64,000 nt of DNA from Struthio camelus (taxonomy: Eukaryota; Chordata; Aves; Struthioniformes; Struthionidae), in contig NC_090946.1 of the NCBI RefSeq assembly GCF_040807025.1, positions 2,956,001 to 3,020,000 on the forward strand. The letters run 5' to 3'. A program made the translations under genes and the position numbers. How positions within the stretch are numbered: the first letter of the stretch is position 1; every line of letters begins with the position of its first letter. Positions 47,501 to 59,107 of this stretch are shown here, in pieces. The notes under the pieces were generated by a model. That model saw nothing but the letters and a program-made list of their open reading frames with translations, was not told where the DNA came from and searched no databases.

Positions 47501-49785
47501 GATATGCTTAGACAGCTGGCAGACATGGCCTCGGCTGGGGCATCAACCAAGCTGCTGGCTGCATTTCCTGGGAAAAGACTGTCTCCATTTCCTATTCAGT
47601 GTTTTCCTTCATCGTGAGATTCACCAGTGTTCACCAAAGACTTCCCACCTCCCCTTCTCAAGAACCATTGCCCTGAAAGTATCTAAAGCCCCAAAAATAC
47701 CCAATGGTAAAGGGGAACTGTGATGTTCTAAGAGGCACAAGAAAAGAAGAAAAGCTATAGGTAAAAAAGGATGCTGGCTTCAGTGCATATGCACAAAATG
47801 GCACATTTGTAAGGGAATATTCTCCTACGTCTGCCATGGGGTAGACTTGCAGCATGATCTTCTGACAAGCATTATAGCAAGAATGGCACTAAGCTTGAAC
47901 ACCAACTGTGTGGCATTTCTCTAAGGACCTAGCCATGGCATTTCACTGTGCACAGGGTTCTTATTTCCATGATACTTCCCAGACACACCTGCTGACTGTG
48001 CATGGAAAGTCCTAGCTGCAAATACAGACATGCATATTTATACCATTACAAAATTAGAAGTAGTTCATTAAAGAGTTTTCTTTGTCTGAAGAAATATACT
48101 GAATCTATTTTAGAAGCAACAACCTAAAATTGTTGTTTGACTTAGAAGAAACTACTGCCATAACTTTGGTTGTCTGATTTCTTTACAGTAACATCTTTAA
48201 CACCCTTTTTCTTTTTTCATGTTTCATATAGTCTGTGCCCATACTTTAGGAGTAAAACACCATGGGAATTATGAGACTAACGCAGCAATAATTTCAGTGC
48301 ATCATGAAGCTCTTCCATGGAAATCTCACTTCAAGGAAAGAGCTAAGCACCTCCACATGGCAACTTTGCTCGACTTCAGGCCCCATCAGAGGTGGGGTGG
48401 TCACCAAGACACTGAAGCCCCTGCCATGCAGGTCAACACTTACAAGTGGACCGAGAGAGAGGGAGGTAAACCCAAACTGGCATTTCTGTGGTGGTCTCCC
48501 ATCTACCTGTGAGACCTGTGTGAGCTGTCAGCAGGTGCAAAGCTCTGGCCAGTCATTACGAAAAGGGTGCTGCCGGGTGCGGCCGTCTTTTTCTCTCTCC
48601 TTCTCCCTCATTCTCCCTTCCTCCTTCCCCCCCACTCTCATATACACATACATGAGCAAAGACTGAGCAGGAATTGGCAGTACCAACAGCTCCAACATTG
48701 TGCTGCTTTGGTCATTCCAGCTCTGCCAAGGACAACCTCGTCCTAGCGAGTGTGATGAGAACCCCACTGCAATGCTATATTTGAAGGATGAACGTATCAC
48801 GCTAACACAAAACATGTGGTCAGAAAGAAAGAAAGGCAGTAGCCAAGGACAAAATGAATGGTTCAGGGAAGAGGGCAGGGCCCACTAGCAGCCAGATGTC
48901 TTGTCAGTCTCACAATAGACAATACGGATGAATTTTGGCCAACTACTTGCAAATATCCGTATGTCAGCAAAAGGGACTTTATAGTGAAGCAGAGAAATGA
49001 GAGCCCTTAAGGCATAATTCTTCTGGTCCTAGAAGTAACCATCTAGAGTAATCTGTATCCCTTTCCACTGACTATTAAGGAAACCCAGAGTGTGCAGCTC
49101 TGATGGAAATATCTTCCCTGCAGACACCCACAGAGGAATTCAGCCCCAGCTTCACACTGGGTGGGATGCAGATGCCATTTCAGATGACTCTGGGCATCTA
49201 AGCCATCCTCATAGGGCAGTGACTCAAGCACAGGATTCCTGTGAGGCCTCCTTGCTTCTGGCAAGGCAGCTGGAAGCCAAACAGGATACCCTCGCAAAGG
49301 AAGTCTAAAGGGGAAGTTCAGCCCACATTGAAATCCCAGTATTTGCCCAGGTGAAGCATGCTCCTTGCTCCAGGGGCTGTACTGTCTCCACTATCCAGAA
49401 ACAGAGGTCCAGAAGTCCTGGAGCTGTAACTGGCTGCATTGAAAGATAAACCATGTCAGCACTGGGCCGGTGGTGATTTTGCAAATATCCGCGTGGCTGG
49501 TGCCTCTAGATGGCAGGAGAGGGGCACAGATCACAAGGAGCGTCCTTGTTTCCTTGTTCTTCAGTTTAAGCAGTTTATCAGCAGAGCTTATCCTGCCTTC
49601 CCAGCAAATGAAACAAAAAACAAACAGCAACATAAAACTGGGCCGCAGAGTTTGAGAGGAAATGACAGTATGATCTTATAGTTTAACTGGGAATTTGTCG
49701 TACTCTTTAGTTCAAGGTTAAATCATTCTGAGGAAAGTATGGATTCAATAGTGCAAGGGGGTTATGAGTCACATGCCCGCTCTCA
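44565..49785. other. Intergenic, no gene recognised
   Basis: The left part (to about 45600) is GC-rich and has long overlapping open frames on both strands (281 codons on +, 302 codons on -) with no recognisable domain; I do not call them genes. An AT-rich patch at 46300-46400 and a T-run near 46446-46456 follow. Purine- and pyrimidine-rich short tracts occur near 48590-48640. No RNA gene or known repeat seen. Confidence 0.5.
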
Positions 49786-50192
49786 TGTTAGTGCCAAAAA
49801 TTTCGCACAAGGTGTTGGTTTCAGGCTGTGCTCCAAGAGAACATGGCTTGTTGCAACTGACTAATGTTGGCTGGTTGTCTGATTCATATGTTTGTTTGCA
49901 GCTTGTTACGTGTGTTGTGATATGATCCTTTAAAAGGCTGCAGCTGGGCAGGAGTAAAGCTGCTTGTCTTACCTCAGTTGCTGCTGGAACGAGCTGTGAG
50001 GAGGGGAGACCCCTGGGATCTAAGGAAGACCCTGTGAGCTTTTGCTGCAAGTCAGGAGTCTACCGAGAGGTGCCCAAGTGGAGACCAAAATGAGAGGAAA
50101 GGATCTGGCTTCCTACGGCATAGGCGGCAGAGGGAGAATTAAATCTCTTTTACACCACTTCTATCTCACCCTGGGATTCCTCTCATTTAACA
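49786..50192 (+). mobile_element. Probable solo LTR of an endogenous retrovirus
   Basis: The segment is bounded by TGTTA at the left and TAACA at the right, the inverted ends typical of LTRs. A TATA-like ctttaaaagg lies at about 49928-49938, and a decayed poly(A) signal (agtaaa in gagtaaagctgcttgtctt) about 25 bp after it, the compact promoter/poly(A) arrangement common in avian retroviral LTRs. No primer-binding site or internal gag/pol sequence was recognised next to it, so it would be a solo LTR. The CTCTCA just left of it also occurs at 50180-50185, inside the proposed right end, so the right boundary or the target duplication is uncertain. The family was not identified. Confidence 0.42.
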
Positions 50193-51660
50193 AGTTCACT
50201 GTTTGAACTTATGTCCTAGTAAACTTGTCTTTTGAGGCTCGGAGTGCCTTGTGAAGAATGAGCGGGGAAATGCACGATGCCCCCAGGATCCCCTCTAGCA
50301 AAGGGACTAGCGTAACCAGGCAACAAGCAAGTCACCGACTTCATCATCCTTTTAAGAGGTAAGGTCTGAGGGGCTGTGTGCTGCCTGGAAACCATCTCTG
50401 TGTCTGACATGCTACCCACAATCTTCTCCCATGGGGGTCTTCTTTTGGGCCTGATCAGCATTGCTTCTCCAGATTGTATCTCAGGCTGTGCATCTCTTCC
50501 TTCCAGGTCTTTCCTCCTTCTTTCTTTCCCCCACATCTCAGGGAAGTTCAATAAAGCCACTGTCTGGGGTTGAGTTTCTGTGACCCATGCACAGGATCGA
50601 CATTGCTGACATCTCCCTTGCTGGCTGTGGTCTCAGTTCAGGGACATGGCTTATCTGTCTGGGCAGTTCTCCAAACCTGGTTGAAAATGGTCCTCGGGCT
50701 GTTCTTCCAGGCCTGGAGTTGCTTTACCACAGTGAAAATACAATGAAGACATCATTCATCATTCATGCCAGGGCATAGTTCGCTCTTCTACCTCTCCCCT
50801 TCCCCCATGACTCTGAATAAATATCTGTGTCTGATAATGCATACAGTTTTTTGCCCTGTTCATGTAAGGCAAAGTGGGTCTGGCAGATGTAGATTATTAC
50901 TGGAGCAGAAAGCAAGCTGACAGTAACCAGTGGGAAAAAAGCAAACTTGTAGCTTTGTGCCACATGTGTCTGCTAATGGAGAACAGAACAAATACAAAAT
51001 TGTTAAGAAATAATGAGAAAGATTTGAATGTTGCTAAACAGGTTTAGTTTATAAGGCAAAAGAGCTGCTTCAAAGTTAAGAGTAGGTTGGGCTTTTTCAG
51101 CATCATTTTTTGGGGTACAGTTTTTTAACTCATGACTTTTACTCCGGAAGCTCAAAAGCAGAGCCCTCATGTTTCCAGATGTTGTCAGACAGTCACATAT
51201 GGAGACTAGGCATTGTATCCTGGACATTGCTACCTTTTTGCTGGGACCTCTCAGAGTCTGCACAACCAGTATGAATCACTGAGACAGGGCAGGGAACCTG
51301 ATCCAGCTCAGCTCCTATAACCACTTGGCTTGCGACCCAGGATGGAAAAGAGACAAAAGAAGACAAGCAAATGTAGTTTGCGTCCTTCACCAACTGGGAA
51401 ACCAGTTTCCAGTGGCTGCTGTCTTTCTTCACTCTTTGTTCCCAACTACTTCTACCATTTCTCCTCCATATTTTGCCTCCTCCCCCATCTTGCTCTCGCA
51501 GGTTGTCTTCTGGCTAATGCTCCTTCTGTAGGAGTATCTTAAAGGAATTTCTTCACCCATTACTCTTTTCTTTTGTCAGTCCCTGTTACAGAGACTCTCT
51601 CTCTCCTGTAATTGAAATGGGTGTCCTTACACAGTGAATCCATTTGGAAGATTCCAGGAA
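50193..51660. other. Intergenic, no gene recognised
   Basis: No supported gene. A 114-codon minus-strand frame (50560-50216) next to the LTR candidate has no retroviral motif that I recognise. Confidence 0.5.
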
Positions 51661-52036
51661 CCATTCTTCTGGAGAAGAGAAGACTGAGAGGCTGTCTATC
51701 TGATCAATGTATACAAGTGTCTGGAGGGAGGGTGTCAAGAGGATGGGGCCAGTCCCTTCTCCGCAGTGCCCAGCAACAAGACAAGAGGCAACAGGCACAA
51801 ATGGAAACACAAGAAGTTCCATGAGGAAAACTTCTTTCTTGTGAGGGTGACAGAGCACTGGAACAGGTAACCCAGAGAGGTTGTGGAGTCTCCTTCGCTG
51901 GAGATATTCAAAACCCGTCTGGATGTGATTCTGGGAAATATGCTGTAAAGGACCCTGCTTGAGCAGGGGGGTTGGACTAGACAGTCTCCAGAGGTCCCTT
52001 CCAACCTCGGCCATTCTGTGATTCCGTGATTTTATA
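51661..52036 (+). mobile_element. CR1 LINE fragment, short
   Basis: The only CR1 copy here in + orientation. It starts at the segment that reads ctggagaagagaagactgag, runs through the C-terminal ORF2 region (degraded; an internal deletion has removed part of the lysine-rich stretch) and ends at about 52036 with the CR1 tail (ccattctgtgattccgtgatt), the diverged complement of the CACAGAAT repeats. The frame is broken and the copy looks older than the 8974-9715 one. Confidence 0.92.
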
Positions 52037-52929
52037 AGTAACTATTTTCAAATTCACATGAGGTTTGAGATCTGGGAAAGGAATTCAAAATATACCACAT
52101 TTACAAACAGTCTGACAAGAGGGGATGCTGCCATCCTCAGTTGGCTTTCAAAGGCCAAATAACTCCAGACCTGAAATCTTGCTTTGCGTCCTGGAGCAGG
52201 CAAAGCTACATACACTGTTATTGACCTGAAAAGTAAGACAAAAGTGTTTTAATCGACTGTTTCATGGAAGCGTGCCACAGTTAAATATCGACCTCATCAG
52301 CTCCAAGTGGAACTCATGTGACCAAAAGCACACATGTACAGTGAGACTATCTCCGTCTGCGCTAGCCAGCCCGGAGAGGAGGAGGCCTCAATAACTGACA
52401 ATATCCATGCATGTGTGTGGATGAAGAGGAGGTGGGGAATGAAAAGAACTTGGGAAAGGCAGTTGGTTAGGCTGTTAGCAAGCCTGGCCTCTGTATGTGT
52501 AATGAATCCTGAATGGCATCTCCAGGAAACCAATGACATTTTACAAATTGCAAACTTCATACAAGCATCATATTATAAATGCTTTTTGTGCTGTTAACTA
52601 GGGGGACAAGGGAGAGTTGCAGGAAAATCAAGAGTGGATTTTAGAACATGTTTCATTTTTCAAAACATCCACGAAAGGTGAGTCCACAGGCACAAAATTA
52701 TGCCATAGGAAACTTCACATAGCCAACATAAAGCCTCCTTTGCCTTACTTCAGTCAAGGCTAAGATACCCTGTCACCTTAACTTGGAAGGCGAGATGGGG
52801 GCAACTGTGTCTCCAGAAAAGGCACTGATTTTTCAAAGGAAATATTTCAAGGTGACAAGTGAAATAACACGGTATAACTCAGGACATTTAATGCCAAAGA
52901 CCATGCCGGAGAGAATCACACTGGACAAA
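52037..52929. other. Intergenic, no gene recognised
   Basis: Spacer between a CR1 fragment and the Mrgpr remnant. No supported gene. Confidence 0.5.
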
Positions 52930-54066
52930 TGTCAGGTGCTGAGGCTGAGAAGGGAATCTGCTCCAACACAGCTCACCAAACATTCCCCAGCTTCAGCATC
53001 AAGAGGACCTTATTCACTGGCCATCACAGTCTTCACCTTCCTCCTCGGCCCAGCTATTGTAGTGACTAAACATTTACTCCAAAATTCTGAGTGCATTGCT
53101 CTTTTTTTTCTAATTACCTGCCTACGGTTTTATAGATGGGACTGTGCTTACATTCAGCAGCAGCTTGGGTGTCATAGTGTCATAGGACTGTATAGGCTGG
53201 CAGGGACCTCTGGTGGTCTCTGGTCCAACCACCTGCTCCAAGTAGGTCCAGTTAAAGCAGTTTGCTCGAGGCTTTGTTCAGTTGAGGTTTGAACCTCTCC
53301 AAAAATGGAGACACCAAAACCTCTCTGGTCCCTATTTCTCTCATGATGAAAAAAATGTTTGTTATTGTCTAATGAGAGGCTTGTGCCCATTGCCTCTTAT
53401 CCTATCATCTCCACGAAGAGTCTAGCTATCTTCTCTACACACGCGCATGAGGTAGTTGAAGACAGCAATATGGTCTCTTCTTCATGTTCTCCTCTCCAGA
53501 CTGAACAAACCCAGCTCTCTCAGCCTTTTCTATACATCATGTACTCCAGCCCTGTGACCATCTTGGACTCATTCCAATATGATCATGTCTCTCTTGTACT
53601 AGGAACCTCAAACTGGACACTACCGCAGACTTTGTCTCACAGGCTCTGAAGAGAGGGGAATAATCATTTCCCTTAACTTTATGACTACACTTTTGCTAAT
53701 ACAACCTAGGATGTTGTTGACCTTGACTGCTGTAAGGGCCTTCTGCTGTCTTCTATTCAGCTTGCTGTTTACCGGGACCCTCAAGGTTCTCCTCAGCAGA
53801 ACTGGCCCCAGCCTATCCTGTTGTTTGGAATTATTCCTCTCCAGGGACAGGACTTTGCATTTGCCTTCTTTGAACCTCCCAGCACAGTCATCAGCATTAA
53901 GAAGTGTCTGTCTGCCTTTCTTCCAGCCTGCCTTCCCTATGACATGCTTCTCACATTGGCCTCAATAAACACTAGCATCCCCTATAATTTACTTCCTAGG
54001 TGGCAGTTGCAGGGAGGGCAGGTTTGAGGGGTCTGTCAGCATTCATCTCCACAGGGTCTTTTGAGC
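52930..54066 (+). pseudogene. Mrgpr pseudogene split by a CR1 insertion
   Basis: Eroded Mas-related receptor sequence on both sides of a CR1. Left part: TM1-like sequence from about 52935, then about 52989-53020 matches the ICL1 stretch of the intact genes (SFSIKRTLFT against GFCIKRNPFT), and 53140-53168 matches the TM3 start (atgggactgtgctta against atgggaccggcttgta). Right part: 53889-53918 resumes TM3/ICL2 (catcagcattaagaagtgtc against catcagcattgagaggtgcc). TM4-TM6 are then missing, and 53955-54066 is TM7 plus tail (ASINTSIPYNLLP against ASINSSINPVIYFL, then the basic and Phe-rich tail). The alignment is by eye, with about two-thirds identity in the better segments. The gene is dead: it is deleted, frameshifted and interrupted. 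Its orientation matches the first three intact genes. Confidence 0.65.
53172..53882 (-). mobile_element. Old CR1 LINE inserted in Mrgpr pseudogene
   Basis: Reverse-oriented CR1, more diverged than the other copies. It begins with cataggactgtataggctgg (CR1 3' end) and includes the equivalents of aggttcagttgaacctctcc, gagaagagtctagct and tctctcttgtact. It ends near 53882 at the part equivalent to the cttgcacttgcctttgttgaa segment of the 10427-12590 copy. Coding capacity is destroyed. Mrgpr-like sequence continues directly on each side, so it integrated within the TM3 region of that gene. Confidence 0.85.
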
Positions 54067-57000
54067 TTAAGGAATGTTCCAGGGAGGAAAGAGAGAACCC
54101 CAAATGGATATTACAGAGACGGACGCTCATTTTAAGCATCCATCCTGAGAAGGGTTGCCTGAGGCTGGCAGTGCCCTGAGAGCATGTTATCACAGATATT
54201 AGACCTATAAAGGGCACAAAGCTCAGTCTCTAGCTTTTTCACTAAAGAAAGATCATTTGCTAGAGAGAACTGCTTTAACTGGACCTACTTGGAGCAGGTG
54301 GTCCTACTCTGGAGGCACCTGTCTTTCCCTTGGACAAGATAGGGTTTCTACAGAATTAGCTGTGGTGGATAATTAAAATTTACAATTTGGGAAAATGATT
54401 CATTTTTGAAAGAGTCAGGTTAGCCTGGCCCTGTTTGTTCACCAGTGACAACTTTTGCAGTCAAGCCCAGTTGCTGTTGATTCAACAAACCTTTGGGTCA
54501 GACAGAAGAGTTACCAGGTTGGACTCTAAAAAGGAAATCAAAATTTGATCTACAAATAGAAACAAAATGCACTGTGGACTGGCTCCCAGGGTCCTGACTG
54601 TTGCTTTGAGTTGTAAATCATCCGAAATCTGGCACTTCTCTCTAGAGGAGGATGGAAAGGATGTAATAATGTGGAACATTCCCAAGCTTGGTGGAGTGGG
54701 TTTGTCTAGACAAGCAAAACATTTCTGGAAAAATCTGACTCACTGTCCTGTTTCATGGAGAACATCGCATTTTTGAATACAAATGAAGGATTCAGCAGTG
54801 TCAGTTTTCCAAAGTGTTCTTTCTGGGGGTTGCTCCCCTCTGGCTCGCAGACAGCGTGAAAGATGTTTAAAGTCATTGTGCTTTAGAAGAGGGCATAACA
54901 TAAAGCCAATGGATTTTGCAGTGGTTGGCACATACTCTCATGGCTGATTTCCAGAGCCTGTCATCCCCCACCTGAGGTCTAGGGAACATGGGGGAGAGGG
55001 TGGAGGAGATTACGAAGAAATGGAGAAATATGAACAAGCAAGCCACAGCCTGGAGATAACCCTGTGTCAATCCGGATAAAAAGAGAAATTTTAGTAAGGA
55101 GAACATAGCAGAAGTGGGGCAGGATTCATCTCCAGTACTTTTAGCAATCTAAAATTAGGTATTTTATCTGTGCCAGTCACCTGGGTGCTCTTTAAACCCA
55201 GTGGAGAGAGATGAATGCCCCAGGGTGACTCATCCCATCTCCACACAGGTGTCTAGGTAGACAGAAAGAGTCACCTTCTGAAACTATTCCTCTCTCTCCA
55301 CTAGTGCATGGGTAGCTGAGATATCCCATACAGATTTAGAGAGCTACTTTTGGGCAGCTGCAGCTGGGCAGGTGGTTCCCATCCTACATGAATCAAGGCA
55401 CCTGGCTCAGTCTCCACCTCCGACCAGACACCCTATATAGCCACAGCCTGTCAGTATTTTTCTAACAAGCATTCTGGCTTAAATTTTACAAGGATACAAA
55501 AAAGGAGCAAAAGAGTTACTGGTAAAAGTACAAAACCTAATCTCTTTGCAACAACAAAACACTGTCTCAGGATGTTCTGCACCTTCTTCCATTCATTATG
55601 ACTCATCAAAAGCCTGAAACTTCCCTTTAAAAAAAACCACTCTTCTACCCCTAGTTGAGGAGGGAAAGAAATTCTGCAGCTGGGCTTGGTTACTGTGCCT
55701 CTCTGAGGCAGTGTATCCTAAGGGGGATGCAAAAGGATCATCACTACAGTATCCTTCTTCGTGTCTTTCCTGCTTTCTGGGAACCACCTTGCCTTCAGAG
55801 TCACCCAGACCACTTACACCCCCTTCACTGCTTCCATTCTCTGAAAACAAAACCAAGTTACCAGATTTCTCTTTGGCTTCTTTGACTGCTTAGCACATGC
55901 CCTGGAAACCTGCCTTACCCAGGTTAAGGAGAATATTATACTACAGCATGGCTTATCTTCAGAATGCAAACAAGAAATTCAAATCCAGCCTTTCAAATTC
56001 TTCTACAGGCTCCTGCAACCTTTCTGGCTTGCAAACAGTATGGAGTACATTTACTCCCCCACCCGCATTCAGGTTACAGTGAACATCAAGGCTGACAAAA
56101 TCTATAATGGCTTATATATTTTTATTGGCAATTTTCTGAGTTATCGCATCCTGACAATAGCTTATGACTGGAAACAACAGGGAGAAAAGGTGCCTCTGCA
56201 GGAGCTGATGGAGAGACATGGTAATGGTGGAAATGAATTTAGAGATACCTGTGTACCTAGACCCATAAGGAAGACAAAGTAAACCAGGAGATATCTGTCT
56301 TTAGCCACTCACAATTAGGTCTCTGATCGAAGCTAATTATTCAGACAACCTCTGCAGCTGAGAGAGAGAGAGCAATTGATACCTGTGGAGGGCAATTCAT
56401 GCTGTCCTAAATCAGACTCCAAAGTAGCTGAGACAAAGCAGTCACAAAAGGTGCCCATCTTCCTGTGCATCAAGGAAGTCTTCATGGCTGTGTGGAAAAT
56501 GCTGGCCTTTTAGACAGCTAAATGAAGTGAGATGAATCCCACCAGTCATCTGTGAATTTCCTTACCAAATCCTGGGCCAAAAATGCCCGAGTCCATCTCT
56601 TTCCAGAACACAGACATTGTCTCCTCAATAGGCAAGGAGTTTTCCTGTTTTCTGAGCTTATTGTTTTTATTAGGGAGTTTAATGGGTTTAGTTAACATGG
56701 CTGTATATCTGTACAGCAGCAAGTGATCGATTTTCATTTTCGCCTGTGTGGTGACTTGCTGCTTTGGGCTGGGCTAGGAGAAAAGCCAAAGGGCTGTTAA
56801 ACTTCCATCACCACCTGAAGTGTCAAAGGCCACAGTGTCACTAGTTCCTGGGGTTGCTAGTTAATCATTTCAACCTGACTTCAGTCTGCTCACCTGACAG
56901 ATTTTCTGCCTCTATCCTTCCTTACCAGCTACATTTTCCCAACCTTTCCGTTGTGGTCATATTCAAGTTAGTGCAGCTTTGTGGCAAGTCACACCAGGAA

Positions 57001-58068
57001 ACAAATTTGGCTCAAAAGCAATGGTTAGTTCATGGGCAAATCAGAGCCAGCATACCACCCAGCTCTGTAATAGCTGGGGCTAACACACAGAGCGAGGAGG
57101 AACACAATCAGGGACTGAGGAACACAGAAAGCACATTACTCCTTTTACCTGGAGAGTGCCTGTGTCAGGCTACAGGGATTCATGGCATCAGATAGGTCTT
57201 CTCTGTAAAAAGTCCGTTATTTTCCTTCGTTCTCCCTGTACCCTCTTTTACATTGAAAATCTAGTCTTTACAGAGTTTTAGGGCAGAGCGGTGCTTTTGG
57301 GGTTGTTTTGTTTTAACCATACTCCTCTTAGGTTTTTTTGGATGAGGAACAGACACACTAGAACTGGCTACAAGACCTCAGGTCATGGTTGCGAAATGGC
57401 GTTTGCTCAGGCTAACCATCCAGACAGCCCAGAGAAAAGTGGTGGAGACCACAACAGGCAGACAGTTCCAGTCAAAAATCTTTCATACAGACAGCATACA
57501 TAATGGGCAGATGAAATTCAATTTACAGTGTTGTTACCAGAAGCAATGCGCTTTGGGGAAAGCCATCCAGAGATGATTGCAAACACATGCCTGCTTGCCT
57601 GTTAACAAAGCTGAATGTGAGGTCTACACATATTCTTTGCACGTGTCCACACCCGCTGGAGATGCACACACAAAGCTTTGCCCAGGAATTATTCTGCATT
57701 GCTGTGCCAAAATCTCTTATTCACCAGTTAAGCAAACTCATCAAAACACACCAGAAGGAGCTGTGAGCCTCCATGGATCTGTTTTAACAGAGCATGGGTT
57801 AGAGCAAGATCACTTTTGAAACAGGGAAAACTCAGACCTGTTGGATAGGACAGATTGAAAGCAAAGGTTTCAGTGGCTATTTCACCATCCTGTTCAGTGT
57901 TCATCAAGGCAGGAGTCTCCATGCCACTCAGCAAGTTTTGTTGCGTTGCAGCTAACTCCATAGAGTTGCATCCAGATCTGTACCAAAGTCATCTTCCTTG
58001 TCTTGCGCTGTTTCATGGGATACCTCCGTCCCTAGAGTATCTCCTCTCAGGATGGATGCTGCAGAGAT
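54067..58068. other. Intergenic, no gene recognised
   Basis: Spacer, including the 3' UTR of the minus-strand receptor at the right end; no clear AATAAA was seen there. Short open frames such as 56040-56282 (+) and 57385-57576 (+) have no motif I recognise. Confidence 0.5.
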
Positions 58069-59043
58069 TTAAACAGTTGTCTCCACTGTGTTTTCTCTAG
58101 GAGTTTCACCTCTATTTTGGGGCCCTGCTACATCCTCTAAAGCTCTCTGGAAAGCAATTCTAACAGAGGCTGTGAACTTCCTCTTTGTACAGCTCCCAGC
58201 CAGGAAGTAAATAACAGGGTTGATACTGCTGTTCACACAGGCAAAAGAGAGGGAGGTGTCAAAGACAAAAACAGAAAAATCAAACAGTCTTAGCAAGATC
58301 CAGTAACCAAAGTCAACAGTGAGGAAGGGGAAGAAAAAAACAAGGAGTAGAATGACAATATGGAGCTTACCTGGAGAATATTGCTGTGAACAACAACAGA
58401 CCTGGGCAAATAGGATTAGACCAGAAAGAATCAAGAGAAGCACAGATAAGAGGTAGCTCAGGACAAAGACGATGAGCACTGTAGGAGAGAAATACAGCAT
58501 TACAATTAGTAGGAAGGAAAGGGCCAAGAGCAGGGCACACACAAAGACTGGCAAGTGCTGGGGGAAGTGGCAGTGCCAGCGGGCTGGAAGAAGAATGGAA
58601 AAAGACATCGCGGCACTGAGGGCTGTCAGGAGGTAAACACTGCTGGTGAAAGCAAAGAGGATCATGATGTTCAATAGAGTTGTTACATCCCGGGAGCCCA
58701 GTCTGTGACAAAAGCTCTCTGGGCCGTAAAATATCACAAGAGCAACAGCCACGAAGACGAGGAGGGCAAAGTCAGCGGCAGCCAGGCTCAGGATGTAGAC
58801 AGCAAAGGGGTTCTTGTGGATGTGGGAGCCGAGGAGCCAGAGGACAGTCCCATTTCCCACCAGCCCGCACAGGCAGATGAGCAGCGTGGCAGGGACTTCA
58901 TTCAAATGAGTGACTTCACAGTCAGCCCAGTGGTAGTCATTGTCCTTATACGAGTCGCTCTTCATCAGCAGCCCCTCGAGCCAAGTCCTGTTATATGCCA
59001 TTGCACTGTATTGGCTCCAGCAGGCAAGGCTAGCTCTTCCCAT
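58069..59043 (-). CDS. Divergent Mas-related GPCR lacking the ERC motif
   Basis: An open 324-codon frame for a seven-TM protein of the Mrgpr family. Family marks are clear: LICLCGLVGNGTVLWLLG in TM1 (55-72), NPFAVYILSLAAADFALL (78-95), the SPGKLHIVILLLVFFF stretch at ICL3-TM6, NSSINPVIYFLAGS in TM7 and a tail ending NTVETTV. However, at the end of TM3, where relatives read SMERCLSVLFPIWYRCHRPK, this protein reads SAAMSFSILLPARWHCHFPQ (143-162). Both the acidic residue and the Arg that controls G-protein coupling are gone, and ICL2 has lost most basic residues. It may be a non-signalling or atypical receptor, or an early pseudogene whose frame is still open. Two in-frame starts are plausible: 59043 (good context) or the Met at residue 15, which gives 310 residues; N18 is a glycosylation site in both. 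A 3' splice site lies 62 bp upstream of 59043. It is oriented opposite to the first three genes. Confidence 0.83.
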   Translation of the reverse strand: MGRASLACWSQYSAMAYNRTWLEGLLMKSDSYKDNDYHWADCEVTHLNEVPATLLICLCGLVGNGTVLWLLGSHIHKNPFAVYILSLAAADFALLVFVAVALVIFYGPESFCHRLGSRDVTTLLNIMILFAFTSSVYLLTALSAAMSFSILLPARWHCHFPQHLPVFVCALLLALSFLLIVMLYFSPTVLIVFVLSYLLSVLLLILSGLILFAQVCCCSQQYSPGKLHIVILLLVFFFPFLTVDFGYWILLRLFDFSVFVFDTSLSFACVNSSINPVIYFLAGSCTKRKFTASVRIAFQRALEDVAGPQNRGETPRENTVETTV

Positions 59044-59105
59044 GGCAGGGAATGCTGTATTCGTTTTGAAACTTGCATTGCAACATCTTCTTCCCCCTCA
59101 CACAG

Positions 59106-59107
59106 CT
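59106..59107 (-). other. Predicted 3' splice site before divergent Mrgpr
   Basis: On the - strand ctttatcttcttgtccctccag ends in AG here, 62 bases before the ATG at 59043. The exon between contains two out-of-frame ATGs (in gaagATGttgcaATGcaag), which could lower translation of the receptor if this exon is used. Confidence 0.6.

Noticed and set aside
56040-56282. 80-codon plus-strand frame
   Set aside because: No domain or homology I can name; length is within chance expectation.
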